Shown here piece after piece: positions 12,101 through 24,454 of a DNA stretch of 64,000 bases. A model generated the notes under the pieces. That model was not told where the DNA came from, did not search any database, and saw only the letters and a program-made list of their open reading frames with translations. The stretch comes from Phaeotremella fagi (lineage: Eukaryota; Basidiomycota; Tremellomycetes; Tremellales; Phaeotremellaceae), in assembly GCA_001599715.1 (NCBI GenBank), contig BCHU01000002.1, positions 434,001 through 498,000 of the forward strand, written 5' to 3'. How positions within the stretch are numbered: position 1 is the stretch's first letter; each line of letters begins with the position of its first letter. The position numbers were made by a program, and so were the translations under genes.

Positions 12101-12877
12101 TCAAAAAGGGTTTATGGACTTCGAATGAAGATGTCTAATTTTATTGATGCTCTTGAAAGATATTCTTTGGATGTTGCTGTTGGAGTTCATTGGGATCGAA
12201 TGAGAAGTAAACTTGAGAAATTGAAGATTAAATTTGAAAGTCAGGTTGAGGAGGGGACGAGACCTTCGACTCCTTATCAGGAATTTGAAGATGATGAAGG
12301 AATTGAGATCGTCGATGACATGGAGTCTGATAACGAATCCGATGCTGGTGATGAAGAACTATCAACATCGACGACGACTACCAACCAAAAGATCAAATCA
12401 ATGAAAACACTTGTTGGATATCATCAATCGACCCTGAACAAAATCATGGATTCATGTTTATTATCCACTCAATCAAGTCATCAAGTGACCTATAAAATTC
12501 TCATGGCGATATTCAAAATCATATTAGATTTCGCCAAAGAATTCAAAAGATTGCAAAGAGGGAACATCACACTAGAAGAATTTAAAGATGGATTCGAGAG
12601 ATTGGAAGATGATTTCAAAGATAAACATGGAATTTTCGTATGTCCCTTTCTAAATTTTAGTTGAGAGTTTAGGGATTGATGTAATATCTTCAATAATCAG
12701 ATTCGGGCTCTGGAAAGACTTTCTTTGAGGGGTAAGAAAGTTGATGTTTCTGAGGGAGGGGAGGATTATCAGGATTTGTTGGAGGGTGATGGAGTTGATG
12801 GGTTGGATCGACGGGGTATTGTAGGGGATTTGGGGGAGCTGTTGATCAGATTGGACTTGAGTAGGGGTAAGATGTAG
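9199..12877 (+). CDS. Gamma-tubulin complex component, Spc97/Spc98 family (GCP5/6-like)
   Basis: Ten exons: 9199-9525, 9575-9678, 9732-9944, 9985-10059, 10107-10293, 10329-10813, 10866-11782, 11854-11860, 11917-12637 and 12701-12877, total 1070 aa. Family features: an N-terminal LLHLMMRATLGT block, SLYLDNLNFLDHLDVLRSYW, then ALDFLYLAYSPPKTISNLLP followed by MEKYEIVQNYLLRISRVQKVL, MKMSNFIDALERYSLDV and HQSTLNKIMDSCLL, the GRIP2-type C-terminal order. Long low-complexity insertions split these blocks, which suggests a peripheral subunit (GCP5 or GCP6) rather than the compact GCP2/3. Family knowledge: these proteins build the ring that nucleates microtubules at the spindle pole body. The 7-nt exon and the 35-nt intron 10294-10328 are unusual. 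Confidence 0.78.
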
Positions 12878-13046
12878 GTTGGTCTTTTTGAATTGATTTT
12901 AGTGAAAGAAGTTGTATCCCATACATATAATCATGTACCTCATCCATTTTCAATCATTCACAAAGACAAAACACTACCACAAGTCAAGAAGCACAACAAC
13001 CCAAGACAAAATTTCCATCGTACAGGCTATAGATACCCCTACCCAA

Positions 13047-14608
13047 TCACTCCGGCCCAGAAATGACACATTTGATAACAGCGTTCCCATCTTTATCTTT
13101 CCCCGATTTAGTCAGTTCGAAAGCCTCCAACGCATCTTCGAATTTGAAAGTATGAGTCAAGAGCGGTTGTAAATCTACCCGACCTTTGGCGACAAGATCA
13201 ATAGCGAGTGGACTGAAAATCAATCCATCAGTTTTTCCATCCCATCATGAAATTGGCTAGAAAGACAACCCACTAATCACCCGAACCGTATCTCCAAGCC
13301 CCGCGAATTTTAATTTCGTTAGTGACAGTCCTGAACATTGGGATGGTCACGTCTGGAGGTCCGAACCCTGTTTGAACGTAGATTCCACCTGGTCTCACGG
13401 CGTTTATACCCATTTGGATACAGACTTCGGCACCTGTTGCGTCTACTACTAGGTCTATCGAACCTGGTCCCCTTTTGGGTATCGATAACGATGTCAAGAG
13501 ATCTGCGGCTGCTCGAAGTGAATATTCTGATCTTGGTTCGTTGGGATGTTGTTTGGTCTAAGCGTTTGATGAGTTGGTGATTACCGGGAGTTGATTACTT
13601 ACAGGAATGTAGATATCGGTAGCAGCGTAGTTTTTAGCGAATTTGAGTCGATCTTCGTTAATGTCTACACCGACTATTCTGTTTCCACCTAATCCTTTAG
13701 CTACAGCCATACAAAGTAATCCAACAGGTCCGGCACCCATGATCAAAACGTTCCATCCTGTTTTCATCCCTCCAGTGTTGGCTACTGAATGAACGGCGAC
13801 TGAGAGTGGTTCCATCATCGCTCCGTAGATTAGGTCCACTGAATCCGGTAATTTATAAACTAGATCTGTAGGACTGTAGTCGTTGTTTAAGTTGAATGGT
13901 GTAAGGGTTGTTGAATTAACTCACAGTTTGTAGTATCTTTGGAGCGTTCCGTGGACTGGTGGTGTAGCTGCGAATTCCATGAATTCACAGATCTAGAGTT
14001 GGTAAGTATAAAACCATTTTCTAGTACAAAACATTTCCCACCTGATAGTTCCCTCCTCGACAATCAACACACATCCTACAAGTGACTCCAGGTTCAACAG
14101 TGACTTTATCACCCAACCTTAAAACCTGTTTACCAGCCGTAGCATTTCCATTGTTAGACAACAATTCATCGGCAGCAGCAGCTTGGGCAGCAACGTTTGA
14201 ACCTAGTCTAACGATGATTCCTGAAGATTCGTGACCTAGAGCCATGGGGGATGTTACCGGGAAGAGACCCATTTTACCGTGATTGTAGACTGGGTATGCG
14301 GTCAGTTTTGATTGGAAGTAGGACTTACAATGAACATCTGATCCACAGATACCCTTTTGGGGTGTTAGCAAGATCCAACGAAGGGAGAGGGGTTACATAC
14401 TGTTTTCTTGATTTCAATCAAGACTTCATCTGGACCAACATCTGGTACAGGAAGCTATAGGTTATCAGAGTCAGGTTGGTTCTCTGTGTGTACAAGAACC
14501 TTTGCCCACCTCTTCATATTTAACATTCAACGGACCGTGGAGGATGAAAGCTGGATTGTTCTTTGCTTTGAATTCGACTGGGTTCGGTTGAGCCTGGGCA
14601 GTAGACAT
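13047..14608 (-). CDS. Zinc-dependent polyol dehydrogenase (xylitol/sorbitol dehydrogenase type)
   Basis: Eight exons on the minus strand: 14510-14608, 14401-14454, 14329-14353, 14042-14289, 13925-13992, 13603-13873, 13274-13557 and 13047-13212, 404 aa. A medium-chain dehydrogenase: catalytic zinc site TGICGSDVHFYNHG and MALGHESSG; structural zinc Cys cluster CRMCVDCRGGNYQIC; Rossmann motif LIMGAGPVGLLC with GVDINEDRL after it. The closest known group is D-xylulose reductase/sorbitol dehydrogenase, which oxidises xylitol or sorbitol with NAD+. Odd feature: an Ala/Asn-rich insertion (VAAQAAAADELLSNNGN) between the GHE motif and the structural zinc lobe. Substrate cannot be read from sequence; L-arabinitol dehydrogenase is an alternative. 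Confidence 0.85.
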
Positions 14609-15027
14609 CTTGTAAAATGGAATGGAGGTGAAGAAAGGACAGAAGAATATGAAACGGATGAAGAAGATTGAGAAGATCTGGATAAAGTATATCCACCGGC
14701 CACGAACTAACCGCGAGGGCTGAACCACCTCCACCATTCGGTAAATACACCGGCTTACTGTATCTGACCGAGTTGCATGACTTCCATAGACGACAAAGGT
14801 TTTCTGATTCTGATGATTTGACAGCAGTGAAGCCAATGGCTACTATTTGCTCACTCGTTACTTCTCATATGGACAGTGTGCAATGCTTATATCAAAATCC
14901 ATTCAATCCTTCATTCTTTCCTTCATTCATTCATCCATTCATCTCCACCCAACAATCCTTTCCAAAAACAATAATACCTCCAGCTCGAACCTGAAAATAA
15001 GGGTTCGCCTTAACATCTTCCATGACA
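14609..15027. other. Intergenic with a short ATTC-type microsatellite
   Basis: This is the promoter of the polyol dehydrogenase gene and the 3' flank of the next minus-strand gene. An imperfect TTCATTC/TCCATTC repeat sits at about 14900-14945. The TATCCAG/CACCGG stretch near 14680-14700 lies about 80 bp before the start. No gene supported. Confidence 0.45.
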
Positions 15028-15501
15028 TCAAACAGATCCTTCTGTGTTCCCCTCTGTTCTCATTCTCCCCTCAAGGTAGCCACCGGCGAGTGATCGAATG
15101 ATTGCTTCCTTACTGAGGAACGTAAGTTTTGTTTCAGTCACGCAATTGCGTGCAAGCTTCACTTACCTCACTTCATTGATTGTCTTGCCTTCTAAAATCA
15201 TGATAACTACCTCAGTAAGATGTTGTCTAGAAGGTTGAGTGAGAAAGAAATTGGCTTTTCAAGATTCTCCATAGGCTGTCGCGGATGAAAGATTTCGGAG
15301 AGTCTTGATGACTTCGTCTGATTGTGACTCCGAAAGGAAAGGGGTTCCAAAGCCACTATACTTACTTAAAATGTTGCTTGCCGCCTCGAGCTCTTCTGAA
15401 TGTTCCCCTGGACGATGTGGTATTTGTTCGAATTCGGCTGAAAGAACTTGAGTTATACAAGTGAAGAGATGACGATCCCTAATTGAGATATTGGTACTCA
15501 T
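15028..15501 (-). CDS. Small protein of unknown function (102 aa)
   Basis: I do not recognise it. Exons 15366-15501, 15167-15254 and 15028-15112 join in frame to 102 aa. The first intron starts at a strong GTAAGTAT donor and is exactly 111 nt, a multiple of three, but holds an in-frame TGA at 15259-15261. If retained, the product is an 80-aa variant. The second intron (GTAAGT to CTCAG) is canonical. The C-terminal half reads RQHLTEVVIMILEGKT then INEVRSKEAIIRSLAGGYLE, predicted helical. No signal peptide or known motif. It could be a conserved small subunit of some complex, which I cannot name. Confidence 0.5.
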
Positions 15502-16143
15502 TTGAAAATGGTTAGTAGAAAAGAGAAAAATGTTTCTCCCGAATTGATGTTATATTACGAGTCGCCTTCTTAAGAGAATGCTTTTCGTGCTTGCAGCTAG
15601 ATCCATTGTCTGCTGTCAAGAAAGAGAAGAAGTCAGATGAATGGAGGGTAAAAGGGACATGAAATATGATGTCAAAGGAAGTGACTTTATGGCGTTATCT
15701 CAAGGTGATCAGTTCCACTTGTACTCTCAGCCCATGAATTTGTACTCGCACTGGTGCAAGCAAGATATGTCAATGTTTTGTGGAAGGAGATTCAATTCCA
15801 AATTTAATCAAATACCGCAATTCTCCGTGTGATTTCTGTAGCAACGCTCTCTCTCTCCGTGGGGCACCATCGGCCGATCCAGACCCGAATTGAAAGTGCC
15901 ACAATCGGGAATAAGATTTAGAGTCCTTTGGGCGTTTTAAAAAGTCGAGTCGTGGTACAAGTAGGTGGTGGATGGTAGTATGTACTGGTGAATTCAGTGT
16001 CAACTATATCTCTATTCTATCTATATACATCTTAAAAGGGACGTAAAGACCCAACAACACTTCACATCACATCAAAAGAAAAGCTCACCAACCTCAACAA
16101 GAGCAAAGCTATCAATTAATCTCCACTCACCCACCTCGCCACC
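15502..16143. promoter_or_regulatory. Promoter and leader of ILV2
   Basis: The region serves the ILV2 gene on the plus strand and the small minus-strand gene. The leader (16030-16143) is A/C-rich and ends CGCCACC before the ATG, a strong start context. I saw no clear TGACTC/TGAGTCA site here. Confidence 0.5.
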
Positions 16144-18541
16144 ATGCTTTCACGTCAATCTAGACTCATCCTTCGATCCCTACCTTCATCCTCTTCACCT
16201 TCCCCTTCAATCGTAGTTCCATCAACCAACATCCAACGTCGTCATCGTTCAACAGACAGATCAACAAACTCTCGTTCTCATGTTCACACATCTTCAACCG
16301 TTCAAGCACCTCGTGTAGATCGATCTCACGTTGACTATCAAGAAAGAGGTATCTCTTTGGAGGCAAAAGATAGAGTGAGGGAACATGTCAGGAGAATCCA
16401 AAGTAGCGCAAAACCAAATGCTGCTGCTGTCGTTCGCCCAGAACCTGCTCAACATTTCCAAGTTCCTCCTCAAGCTTTACCTAAAAATTCCCCAAGCTAC
16501 CAAAACCCAATTGACACCGAAGCTGCCCATACAAGAAATGGTCTTGATTATTCGTAGGTCCATGTTTTCTCGATAAAAAAGACTTTCTAACAATTTTCCC
16601 AGATTCATTGGCCAATCCGGTGGTCAAATCTTCCATGAAATGCTTATACGTCATGGCGTAAAGAAAGTTTTCGGTTATCCAGGAGGAGCCATCCTTCCAG
16701 TATTCGATGCTATCCACGATTCACCACATTTCGACTTCATCTTACCTCGTCATGAACAAGGTGCTGGACACATGGCAGAAGGTTACGCTCGTGTATCAGG
16801 TCTCCCCGGTGTCGTTCTCGTAACTTCAGGTCCAGGTGCTACAAACGTCATTACACCTATGCAAGACGCTCTTTCTGATGGTATCCCAATGGTTGTCTTC
16901 TGTGGTCAAGTCGCAACGAATTTAATCGGAAGTGACGCTTTCCAAGAAGCTGATATCGTCGGTATTTCAAGAAGTTGTACGAAATGGAATGTCATGGTTA
17001 AAGACATTGCTGAACTACCTCGTCGTATCAACGAAGCTTTCAAAATTGCTACCACCGGTCGTCCAGGTCCTGTATTGGTCGATTTACCCAAAGACGTCAC
17101 AGCTGCCATTCTCCGTAACCCAATCCCAACAAAATCCATTCAAATCGGTTCATCCCCTTACTTGCCATCAAACCCCTTAAACCCAACGACTACTTCCAAA
17201 CCACAACCCGGAAACGCCAGTCACATCGCGGCCGCAGCTAAATTGATCAACAGTGCTAAGAGACCTATTATCTACGCTGGTAACGGTGTCCTTTCTTCCC
17301 CAGAGGGTCCAAAACTCTTGAAACAACTTTCAGATCTCGGTAACATCCCTGTAACAACCACTTTCCAAGGTTTGGGCGCTTTCGATGAACGTGACGACAA
17401 AGCTCTTCACATGATCGGTATGCACGGAAGTGCTTATGCCAATTTTGCCATTCAAGAAGCTGACGTTTTAATTGCTCTTGGTGCAAGATTCGATGATCGT
17501 ATCACTGGTAAAGTCGACAGTGAGTAGAGGCACCTTTTGCTTTAGATTTCATTACTGACTCCACATTAGCTTTTGCCCCAGCTGCAAGAGCTGCTGCTCT
17601 TGACGGTACAGGTGGTATCATTCATTTCGAAATTCAACCCAAAAACATCAACAAAATTGTCGAAGCTCAAATCCCCGTTCTCGGTGACGTTGTCGCTTCA
17701 TTGGCAGAACTCGTTCCCCAGATCACACAGAAAGTTGACAGATCCTCATGGTTGGCCAGATGTCGTGCTAACAAGGAACGTTATCCTTTCACATACAACC
17801 CATCGAAGGAGGGTGAAAAACTGAAACCACAAGAGGTTGTAAAGGAGCTTGACAGACAGGCTGAGATCATCGGTAAAGATAAGGTTATCATTGCTACCGG
17901 TGTTGGTCAACATCAAATGTGGGCTTGTCAATACTACCGATGGACAGAGCCAAGGTCTTGGGTCTCATCTGGTGGTTTAGGTGTAAGTTTGGTCATCTTC
18001 ATGAAAGCAATTTACTTACCATCTGCGTAGACCATGGGTTACGGTTTACCAGCCGCCATCGGAGCCAAAGTAGCCTCCCCCGAAAAGATCGTCGTGGACA
18101 TCGATGGAGACGCCTCATTCTCAATGACAGCAATGGAACTCCAAACCGCCAATCAATTCAACATCGGAGTCAAAGTCCTCTTGTTCAACAACGAATTCCA
18201 AGGAATGGTCGAACAATGGCAAGATCTATTCTACGAGAACAGATATTCACACACTAGAATGCATAACCCAGATTTCATCAAATTGGCTGAATCGATGGGC
18301 TCCAAGGCTTTGAGATGTACGAATATCAATGAGTTGCCGGCTATGATGAAGGAATTCTTGGAATATGATAACGATAGACCGATCGTCATGGAATGTTTGG
18401 TTTCTTCGGAACATGTTTATCCAATGGTTCCAGCTGGTAAAGCTTTACATGAACAGATTGTAAGTCAACAGAGACTACTTGAAATGAAGTCGATCTAACG
18501 GATTACAGCTCCATCCTCTCTTAAAAACTGGTTCATCGTAA
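16144..18541 (+). CDS. ILV2: Acetolactate synthase, catalytic subunit, mitochondrial
   Basis: Five exons: 16144-16553, 16603-17519, 17570-17982, 18031-18459 and 18509-18541, 733 aa. The first about 80 residues are Ser/Arg-rich without acids, a likely mitochondrial presequence. Thiamine-diphosphate enzyme motifs follow: GYPGGAILPVFDA, the catalytic-Glu segment PRHEQGAGHMAEGYAR, VTSGPGATN, the FAD-binding middle domain (AGNGVL, GARFDDR) and the ThDP/Mg motif DIDGDASFSMTAMEL with NNEFQGMVEQWQ. Family knowledge: it condenses pyruvate with pyruvate or 2-oxobutyrate, the first common step of Val, Leu and Ile synthesis, under feedback by an Ilv6 regulatory subunit that is not in this window. The last exon adds only LHPLLKTGSS. 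Confidence 0.97.
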
Positions 18542-18868
18542 TCATGGAAAAGATCAGAATTGATATGAACTTGTTTTTTTGTGATCTTTGAGATTTTGTG
18601 ATTTCTGTGTTTGATATGATATTACCGTTTGGATTGATTTGTTTTACGAAAACGGATGAATCTGAGTGTTCACTATGTGTATGCATAATATATAAAAGAT
18701 GTTGCGAAGTCTGGTGAACTGGTGAAAGACAATTGACATTAGCAGTACAGATACAGGTATAAGTAGAATCAAAAATAGTTTAAATACAATCATGAGATTC
18801 TAAAAACCTCTAAATTACGTCGTGGGCCACAAATATTGTAGATTATCGTAAAGTCATAAAAATGAAAA
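18542..18868. other. Convergent 3' flank, no gene seen
   Basis: Between the stops of ILV2 (plus) and the Swt1-like gene (minus). AT-rich, no coding signal. Confidence 0.5.
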
Positions 18869-20502
18869 TCAAGATCTCAAGATATCAGCAACTTCCAACA
18901 GACCCTCCCCGCCCCCAAACAAAATCCCCAACTTTTTCAAAGAAACCACCAAATCCTCAATGGAATCCACCACCAAACCTTGCCGTGGTTTTCTGGGTCG
19001 TCGTGATTGATTCCTATTGAACAGGTATTGAGTTGAAGTTGAATCCAAGAGATCATAGCCAAAATATTGAATCAAGACATCGAGCGAAACTATGGATTTT
19101 AGTATTTCGATTTTCGTTTCGTTCGGAGTTGCGATGGTTGATTCTTGGGTTTTCAGTTGTTTCTCTAGTTTCTTCAGGATGTTGAGTGAGGTTGTTGGAT
19201 CTGTGATATCGAGTTTTTGGTTTGTTGAAGTTGGTTTTTCGAGATGGTCGAGAATCGGTTTTAGGTTTATAGCGATTTTGTTGAGTAGTTGATCGGTGTT
19301 GATTGGTGAGGTTGATGTTGATGTTGACGTCTTGCGAATTGGTGTATCGTTGAGAGTCGATTGTCCATGAAAATCTGTTGACGGTTGAAATGAGGGTTGA
19401 TCATTGTGCCATTGATTTCGATCTGAGCTTGATAACCCTTCTGGGTTCGGTGATACCTGTCTTTTAGCATCTAAGTGCAGATAGAAAACTTACATGTAGA
19501 TCCATCTCAATCTCCATGGCATCATCGTTACTTTGAAAATGTTCATTCTCCTCAATCCCGAATGACGGATATCGAGCGAGAATGTCTGGTAGACCTTTCA
19601 TGATAGTTTCATCCAAGTTTGGAACGATTTTTTGTAATATCCTCTCCAGAGTCAGATATCTTCCGCCTATTGTTGGAACATCGTTGGTTTCTGCCTACAG
19701 ATGATAGAGGTTAGTTCAAAGAACCCTTGAATAAACTTCGGTAGACATACGAGAAGAGACAGATTCTTATCTTCCGTCCATAAAGTGACCATATTCTTCT
19801 CAAACTGAGATTTAAAGAAAATACAGCAATCCAATATTCTGTCATCGGCTTTCCTAAGCTATTTTCATCAGTATTCACCAACCAATCTAAAGAAATTACC
19901 TCTGTATGAACCCTCTCAACCCATCTTTGACATCTAACAACACCGAATCCAGTCTCTCGACGTTCTTTGTTCACAGATAACAACCAATTCGTAGCTGCTT
20001 TAGCTTGATCCCCTATCGTCATTTGTCTTTGGTAGCTGTCCTGTCTGGAAGGCGCTGTTGATATACCAAGTCTATCTAATTCTATAACCATGGTCAGATT
20101 GGATAGATTGTTTTACTTACCGTTGATGACTGCTGATGGGATTAAGAGGATGGGAGTGGATCTTCGATGTGGTGTTAAAATATCGTAAAGACCTTTGATG
20201 AGATTTAGATGGTTGATGAGTACGTTAGTGTCTATTGCTAGAAACGATGTTCCCTACAGAAAATCAATTACATTATCAACAATCAAAAATAGATTACTCA
20301 CTTCATGATCGTTCTCCCAAACCATCTCCTCATCTTCCATGACGTTCTCAGTATGTAACTGTAACTGAAATTGATGAACATCTTCCATGTCAATGTCATC
20401 TTGTCTCATTGAATCCACCGTTAGCAAGTAAGGATATCGGATCTCTTTCTCTTGAGACCATGATTGATGATTTACTGAGACTGAGACTGGTGTTTCGTTC
20501 AT
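18869..20502 (-). CDS. PIN-domain endoribonuclease, Swt1-like
   Basis: Six exons on the minus strand: 20302-20502, 20121-20253, 19900-20081, 19751-19858, 19494-19694 and 18869-19456, 470 aa. A PIN domain spans about residues 65-235: FLAIDTNVLINHL with the first Asp, IPSAVINELDRLG with Glu, DDRILDCCIFF with paired Asp, and VTLWTEDKNLSLLAE with the last Asp. The order and spacing match Swt1-type PIN nucleases, which in yeast cleave faulty transcripts at the nuclear pore. The C-terminal half is Ser/Thr-rich then helical (LLNKIAINLKPILDHLEK), which fits the helical module of that family. The intron before the last exon is only 37 nt (19457-19493). Confidence 0.75.
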
Positions 20503-20779
20503 GGAGGTGATGAATCATTGATAGTGATAAGTCCCCTGATCACCTTGTAACGCTATATAGATGACAACTCGTTGATGGTATAAGTATGAATGGAAGAACT
20601 GATGATCCAAGTGTCAGAACAAAGCTTAACTTTGAAACGTGAATTTGACATTTGACATTTGGGATTTTACAGTAATTTCTATCGTTTGTTTTCTTGTTTT
20701 TTACTTGTATTTCACTTACATCACTCAATCTGATAGAGCATCAGCTCTCAGAAAACAACGCTATTTACAATCAAAAAGG
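20503..20779. promoter_or_regulatory. Divergent promoter, Swt1-like gene and SPF45
   Basis: 277 bp between the two start codons. It contains an in-frame upstream ATG for SPF45 at 20639; see that entry. No TATA box stood out. Confidence 0.4.
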
Positions 20780-23165
20780 ATGTCTTTATTCTCTGGAATA
20801 AAATTCTCATCTGAAAAAGCTAATGCATTAGCTTCAACCTCTTCAACTTCTCCTACACCAACATCCAATACTGTTATCAAACCCATTGAAATTTCTGAAG
20901 GTAAAAGTTTCTTGCTCATGTATTTCGACTATTCACTAACAAAATCCAATTTCAGCTATATCTACGACTCCAACTCTGACTCCAGCTCCAGCTGAAACGA
21001 CAACTAACAAACCAGCAGGCGAATGGTCGGCAGCATTGAAATTCGCTCCTCGAGTTAACAAACCCAAACCAACCAGACCTACAGGATTCATTTCATCAAC
21101 ACAAACTAAACCATCACCTGTTATAACCAGTGATATAGTCAGAAGTGCAGAACCGAAATTAGTCTCTTCAGTCGATGAAGTTCTCGTTGGTGCAGATGGG
21201 AAAGTATTGGCGAAAGCACCTGCTATGACTTTAGCGGCTGCTGGTGAGAAAGAATGGGTTTCTCGAGGTGAGAAAAGGGATCATGGGAAGAACGATGGAC
21301 GGAAGAGAAAATCGAAAAAGGTATTTTTTCCATCATCTGTTCTCAGTACGAATGAGCTGATCAATATTTGATTTTCCAGAAAAAGTTCATCATGCCCCAA
21401 CATGTTGTACCAACTTTCGTACCTGATGAGCAATATGATCCCAATCGACCGAATGATTTAGGAGAGTATCAGACGTACAGGAAAAAATTGAAGGAAGACA
21501 AGAGAGCTGAATTGATCGAACGGAAGAGAAGAAAAGCTGCTGGTGAAGGTAGCAGTGATGAATCTAGTTATTACACAGACAGCGAGGAGGAGATCGTTCC
21601 AAGACGTGATGGTAAGTCCGTGTTTGAAATGAAACTTACAAAGTTAGCTCCCAAGATGTTCGCACCACCCAAAGCCTATTCACCTCCTACATCTTCACGC
21701 AGTCTACCGGAAATGAATTCGATCCCACCACCACCATCTTATATTCCACCTCAACCTTCGACAGGTGATGACGCTTATGCGAAGAGGTTGGCGATGTCCC
21801 AAACAGCAACTGGAGATGACGCTTATGCCAAACGACTCGCTCTTTCACAAGCCGCTTCTGGAGATGACGCTTATGCTAGAAGACAGGCTTTATCTCAGGC
21901 TGCATCTGGTGATGACGCTTATGCAAGACGACAGGCTTTATCACAATCGTTCTCTAGTGGCAATGTGAATGGTCAAAGCTCTAGTCTAAATCCACCGCCT
22001 ACTGTTGCTCCTCCTAACATACCACCACCCCCACCACCAAGTTCTGGTCCACCACCCCCACCTCCATCGACCATCTCATCAATACCGGGCTTCAGCTCGT
22101 ACATCCCACCGCCATCGATACCTGCACCAGCACCAGCCCCGCCTCCTCCACCAACTTTCGTACCAGCACCCGTATCCATAAGTGCAACCCCCGCAGTGAA
22201 TACGGACGAGTTCCAGAAAAGTATAGAAGAGAAGAGGAAGGCTGCGGAAGCTATCGCTGCCAAGTTTGGTATCAGAGTTGGTCCTGCTGGTATTGGATCT
22301 TCGGTGGCCCAAGCTGAGGTTGAGGCTGATGAGTGAGTTATATCATGGGTTCAAAGTTCAACACTGACGAGTTATTGCAGAAGTGGAACATTCGCCGAGA
22401 GAAGTGAGTTCTAACTAATTGTTTCATGTCGTTGCAGCCATGCTCATCTACTTCCAGTGATGCGAAAAATGGGACATAAAGAGGGTGAAGGTCTAGGACG
22501 TCATAACGATGGAATCCTACACGCCCTCTCAGCCGAACACGTCATCTCAAATCCCAAACCAGGTCAAGGCTTGTCGAAACGAGCCCTAGCGAAACAGAAA
22601 GCTGCTAATGCCAACGCTAAAAATCGAAGTTGGATACAAAGACCTAATGCCCGTGGGAAGATTGTTAATGCAAACGAAGAAGAGAGGTTACGATTGGAGA
22701 AAGAGAAAGTTGGTGAAGCTAGTAGAATCGTTTGTTTGGTTGGCGTCGTTGATGGTGATGATGATGTTGATGAGGAATTGTCTGATGAGATCGGAGAGGA
22801 ATGTTCTAAATTCGGGTAAGTCTAGTGTTAATTCAATTCTATTCGTTGATTGACAAACTGGCTTTTTTTTGTTAGGATCGTCGAAAGAGTCGTCTTGCAC
22901 ATGGTCGAACCACCTCCACCCAACCCTGCTGATTGTTTACGCATTTTTGTCGTGTTCTCTGGTATGGCCGGTGCTTGGAGAGCGATCAAAGAATTAGATG
23001 GAAGATTCTTTGGTGGGAAGAAGATTGTAAGTTTGTTTACTAGAGTCTTTTGGTTGGATGGTAGCTGACGAGTGTGGACTGTTTTTGTTTTCATAGAAAG
23101 CGGTGTACTTTGATGAAAATAAATTCCAGAGTGGAGATCGGGATGGTGATCTGGTGGCTAGTTAA
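20780..23165 (+). CDS. Splicing factor SPF45/RBM17 (G-patch and UHM-type RRM)
   Basis: Seven exons: 20780-20900, 20956-21320, 21380-22332, 22381-22403, 22458-22815, 22876-23026 and 23097-23165, 679 aa. Family marks in order: N-terminal MSLFSGIKFSS; GEWSAALKFAPRV; FVPDEQYDPNRPNDLGEYQ; four copies of a 14-residue GDDAYA[KR]R-type repeat (21760-21960); a Pro-rich stretch; the G-patch RMMRKMGHKEGEGLGRHN; and a C-terminal RRM with VGVVDGDDDVDEEL, CLRIFVVFS, LDGRFFGG and KAVYFDENKF. Family knowledge: SPF45 binds SF1/U2AF/SF3b ligand motifs and supports recognition of some 3' splice sites, especially of short introns. An ATG at 20639 is in frame and would add a hydrophobic leader; I prefer 20780 because it gives the family's usual N-terminus. 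Confidence 0.93.
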
Positions 23166-23241
23166 GTATCACATGCATTTGGTATATGAGAGCGTTCGGT
23201 ATGACTATGGTGTACAATGAAAGAAAACAGAAAGAATGATC

Positions 23242-24454
23242 TCAAGAATAAGTGATCTCAGAAGCCAAAAGAGGTCGTCTGGCAATGGGACTCGGACTAA
23301 ACAAAAAACTATTTTGAAAACTACCTAAACGAATGATATTCCTGATTCTCCCGTTATAAACTACCGAAGAAGATGGTGATGAATGTAGAGAAGAGGATGA
23401 AGAGGTTTGCGAGAGGGTGATGAAACTTTGAAAAGATTGTTGCGTCGGTAAACAGGTGGTGAGATTTGGTGTTGGTACGATTGGATCTGAGATGGGGATG
23501 ATTTTCTTCGGGGTAGATGATTGATTGGTTAGTGATGTTGAATGCAGGATGAATGGGTTATTGGATCTGGGTGGGAGGAGGGGTGATTTGTTTTGTTTGG
23601 GGAAATGGGACCGAGCACGAGGATGAGGATCTTCCCATGTCGATGATGTAGTGAGATGTCTTGATTTGATATCCATAAATGGATTATTCTGATAACAAGC
23701 TGAATCGATTTCAATGAAATCTTGCAATCTTTGTTCTTCTTGTTCGATCTTCTTTTCGAGAGCTGTAATCAATAGTGTACTCATTTCGAGATCTTGTTCA
23801 TCGTCGTTTTCATTATCAACATACTTGTCTTGATTGATCTTGAGAATTTTTTGGATATTTTTCAATAGATCTTTGATATCTTCACACGCTGATTGATGTA
23901 GTGAATCGTAATCTCTTACGGTGTATCGAGGTTGATTTTTGATTTGGATAGTGATTTTTTGGAGGGTTGAGATTAAAGGTGCTAAGACTTCTAATAGTGT
24001 TGAAGCGTCTCTACCAAAATCGACTTTGGAAGTTGATTTTGCTATTAACGTGATTTCAGAATCGTTGGTTAGCTTCATATCCAGAAGACTTTGATGATCT
24101 GGATCAGAGTCATCTGGAAGATGACTGTAAACTTTCTTTTCTTTTAGTTTATCGATGATACCGGTCGATTTTTGGGTGACAGTTTTGAATCTTGATGCAA
24201 AAGTTTTCAGTAATTTGGGTTTCTTCATTGATGAGGCGGGTGTGACTGTTGTTGGTTTCACGATTGAGTTGTTGGTATTGCCATTGCTGTTGAGTGTTGG
24301 ATTCGAACCGTTGTTGAACATCATCAATGACTGATCTTTCGTTCTCTTCGTTCTAGAAATCAAATTTTCTAACTCATCCCTGCCCAAGTAGAATTGAATT
24401 AGCTTTAATTGAGATCAACTGACTGTTCACCTACTTGATTGTTTGTCCTGTCAT
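23242..24454 (-). CDS. Coiled-coil protein of unknown function (385 aa)
   Basis: Two exons on the minus strand, 24435-24454 (20 nt) and 23242-24379. The small first exon (MTGQTI) is supported by a GTAGGT donor, a GGGCAG acceptor and frame continuity into KDELENLISRTKRTKD. Residues about 120-225 are rich in helix formers, with TLLEVLAPLISTLQKI, IKDLLKNIQKILKINQ and LLITALEKKIEQEEQRLQ, a likely coiled coil. The C-terminal third is Ser/Pro/Asn-rich. I do not recognise the family. It might be a scaffold. No membrane segment or signal peptide. Confidence 0.6.

Noticed and set aside
15259..15261. In-frame TGA in the small orphan gene, considered as recoding
   Set aside because: A 111-nt intron with a perfect GTAAGT donor explains it.
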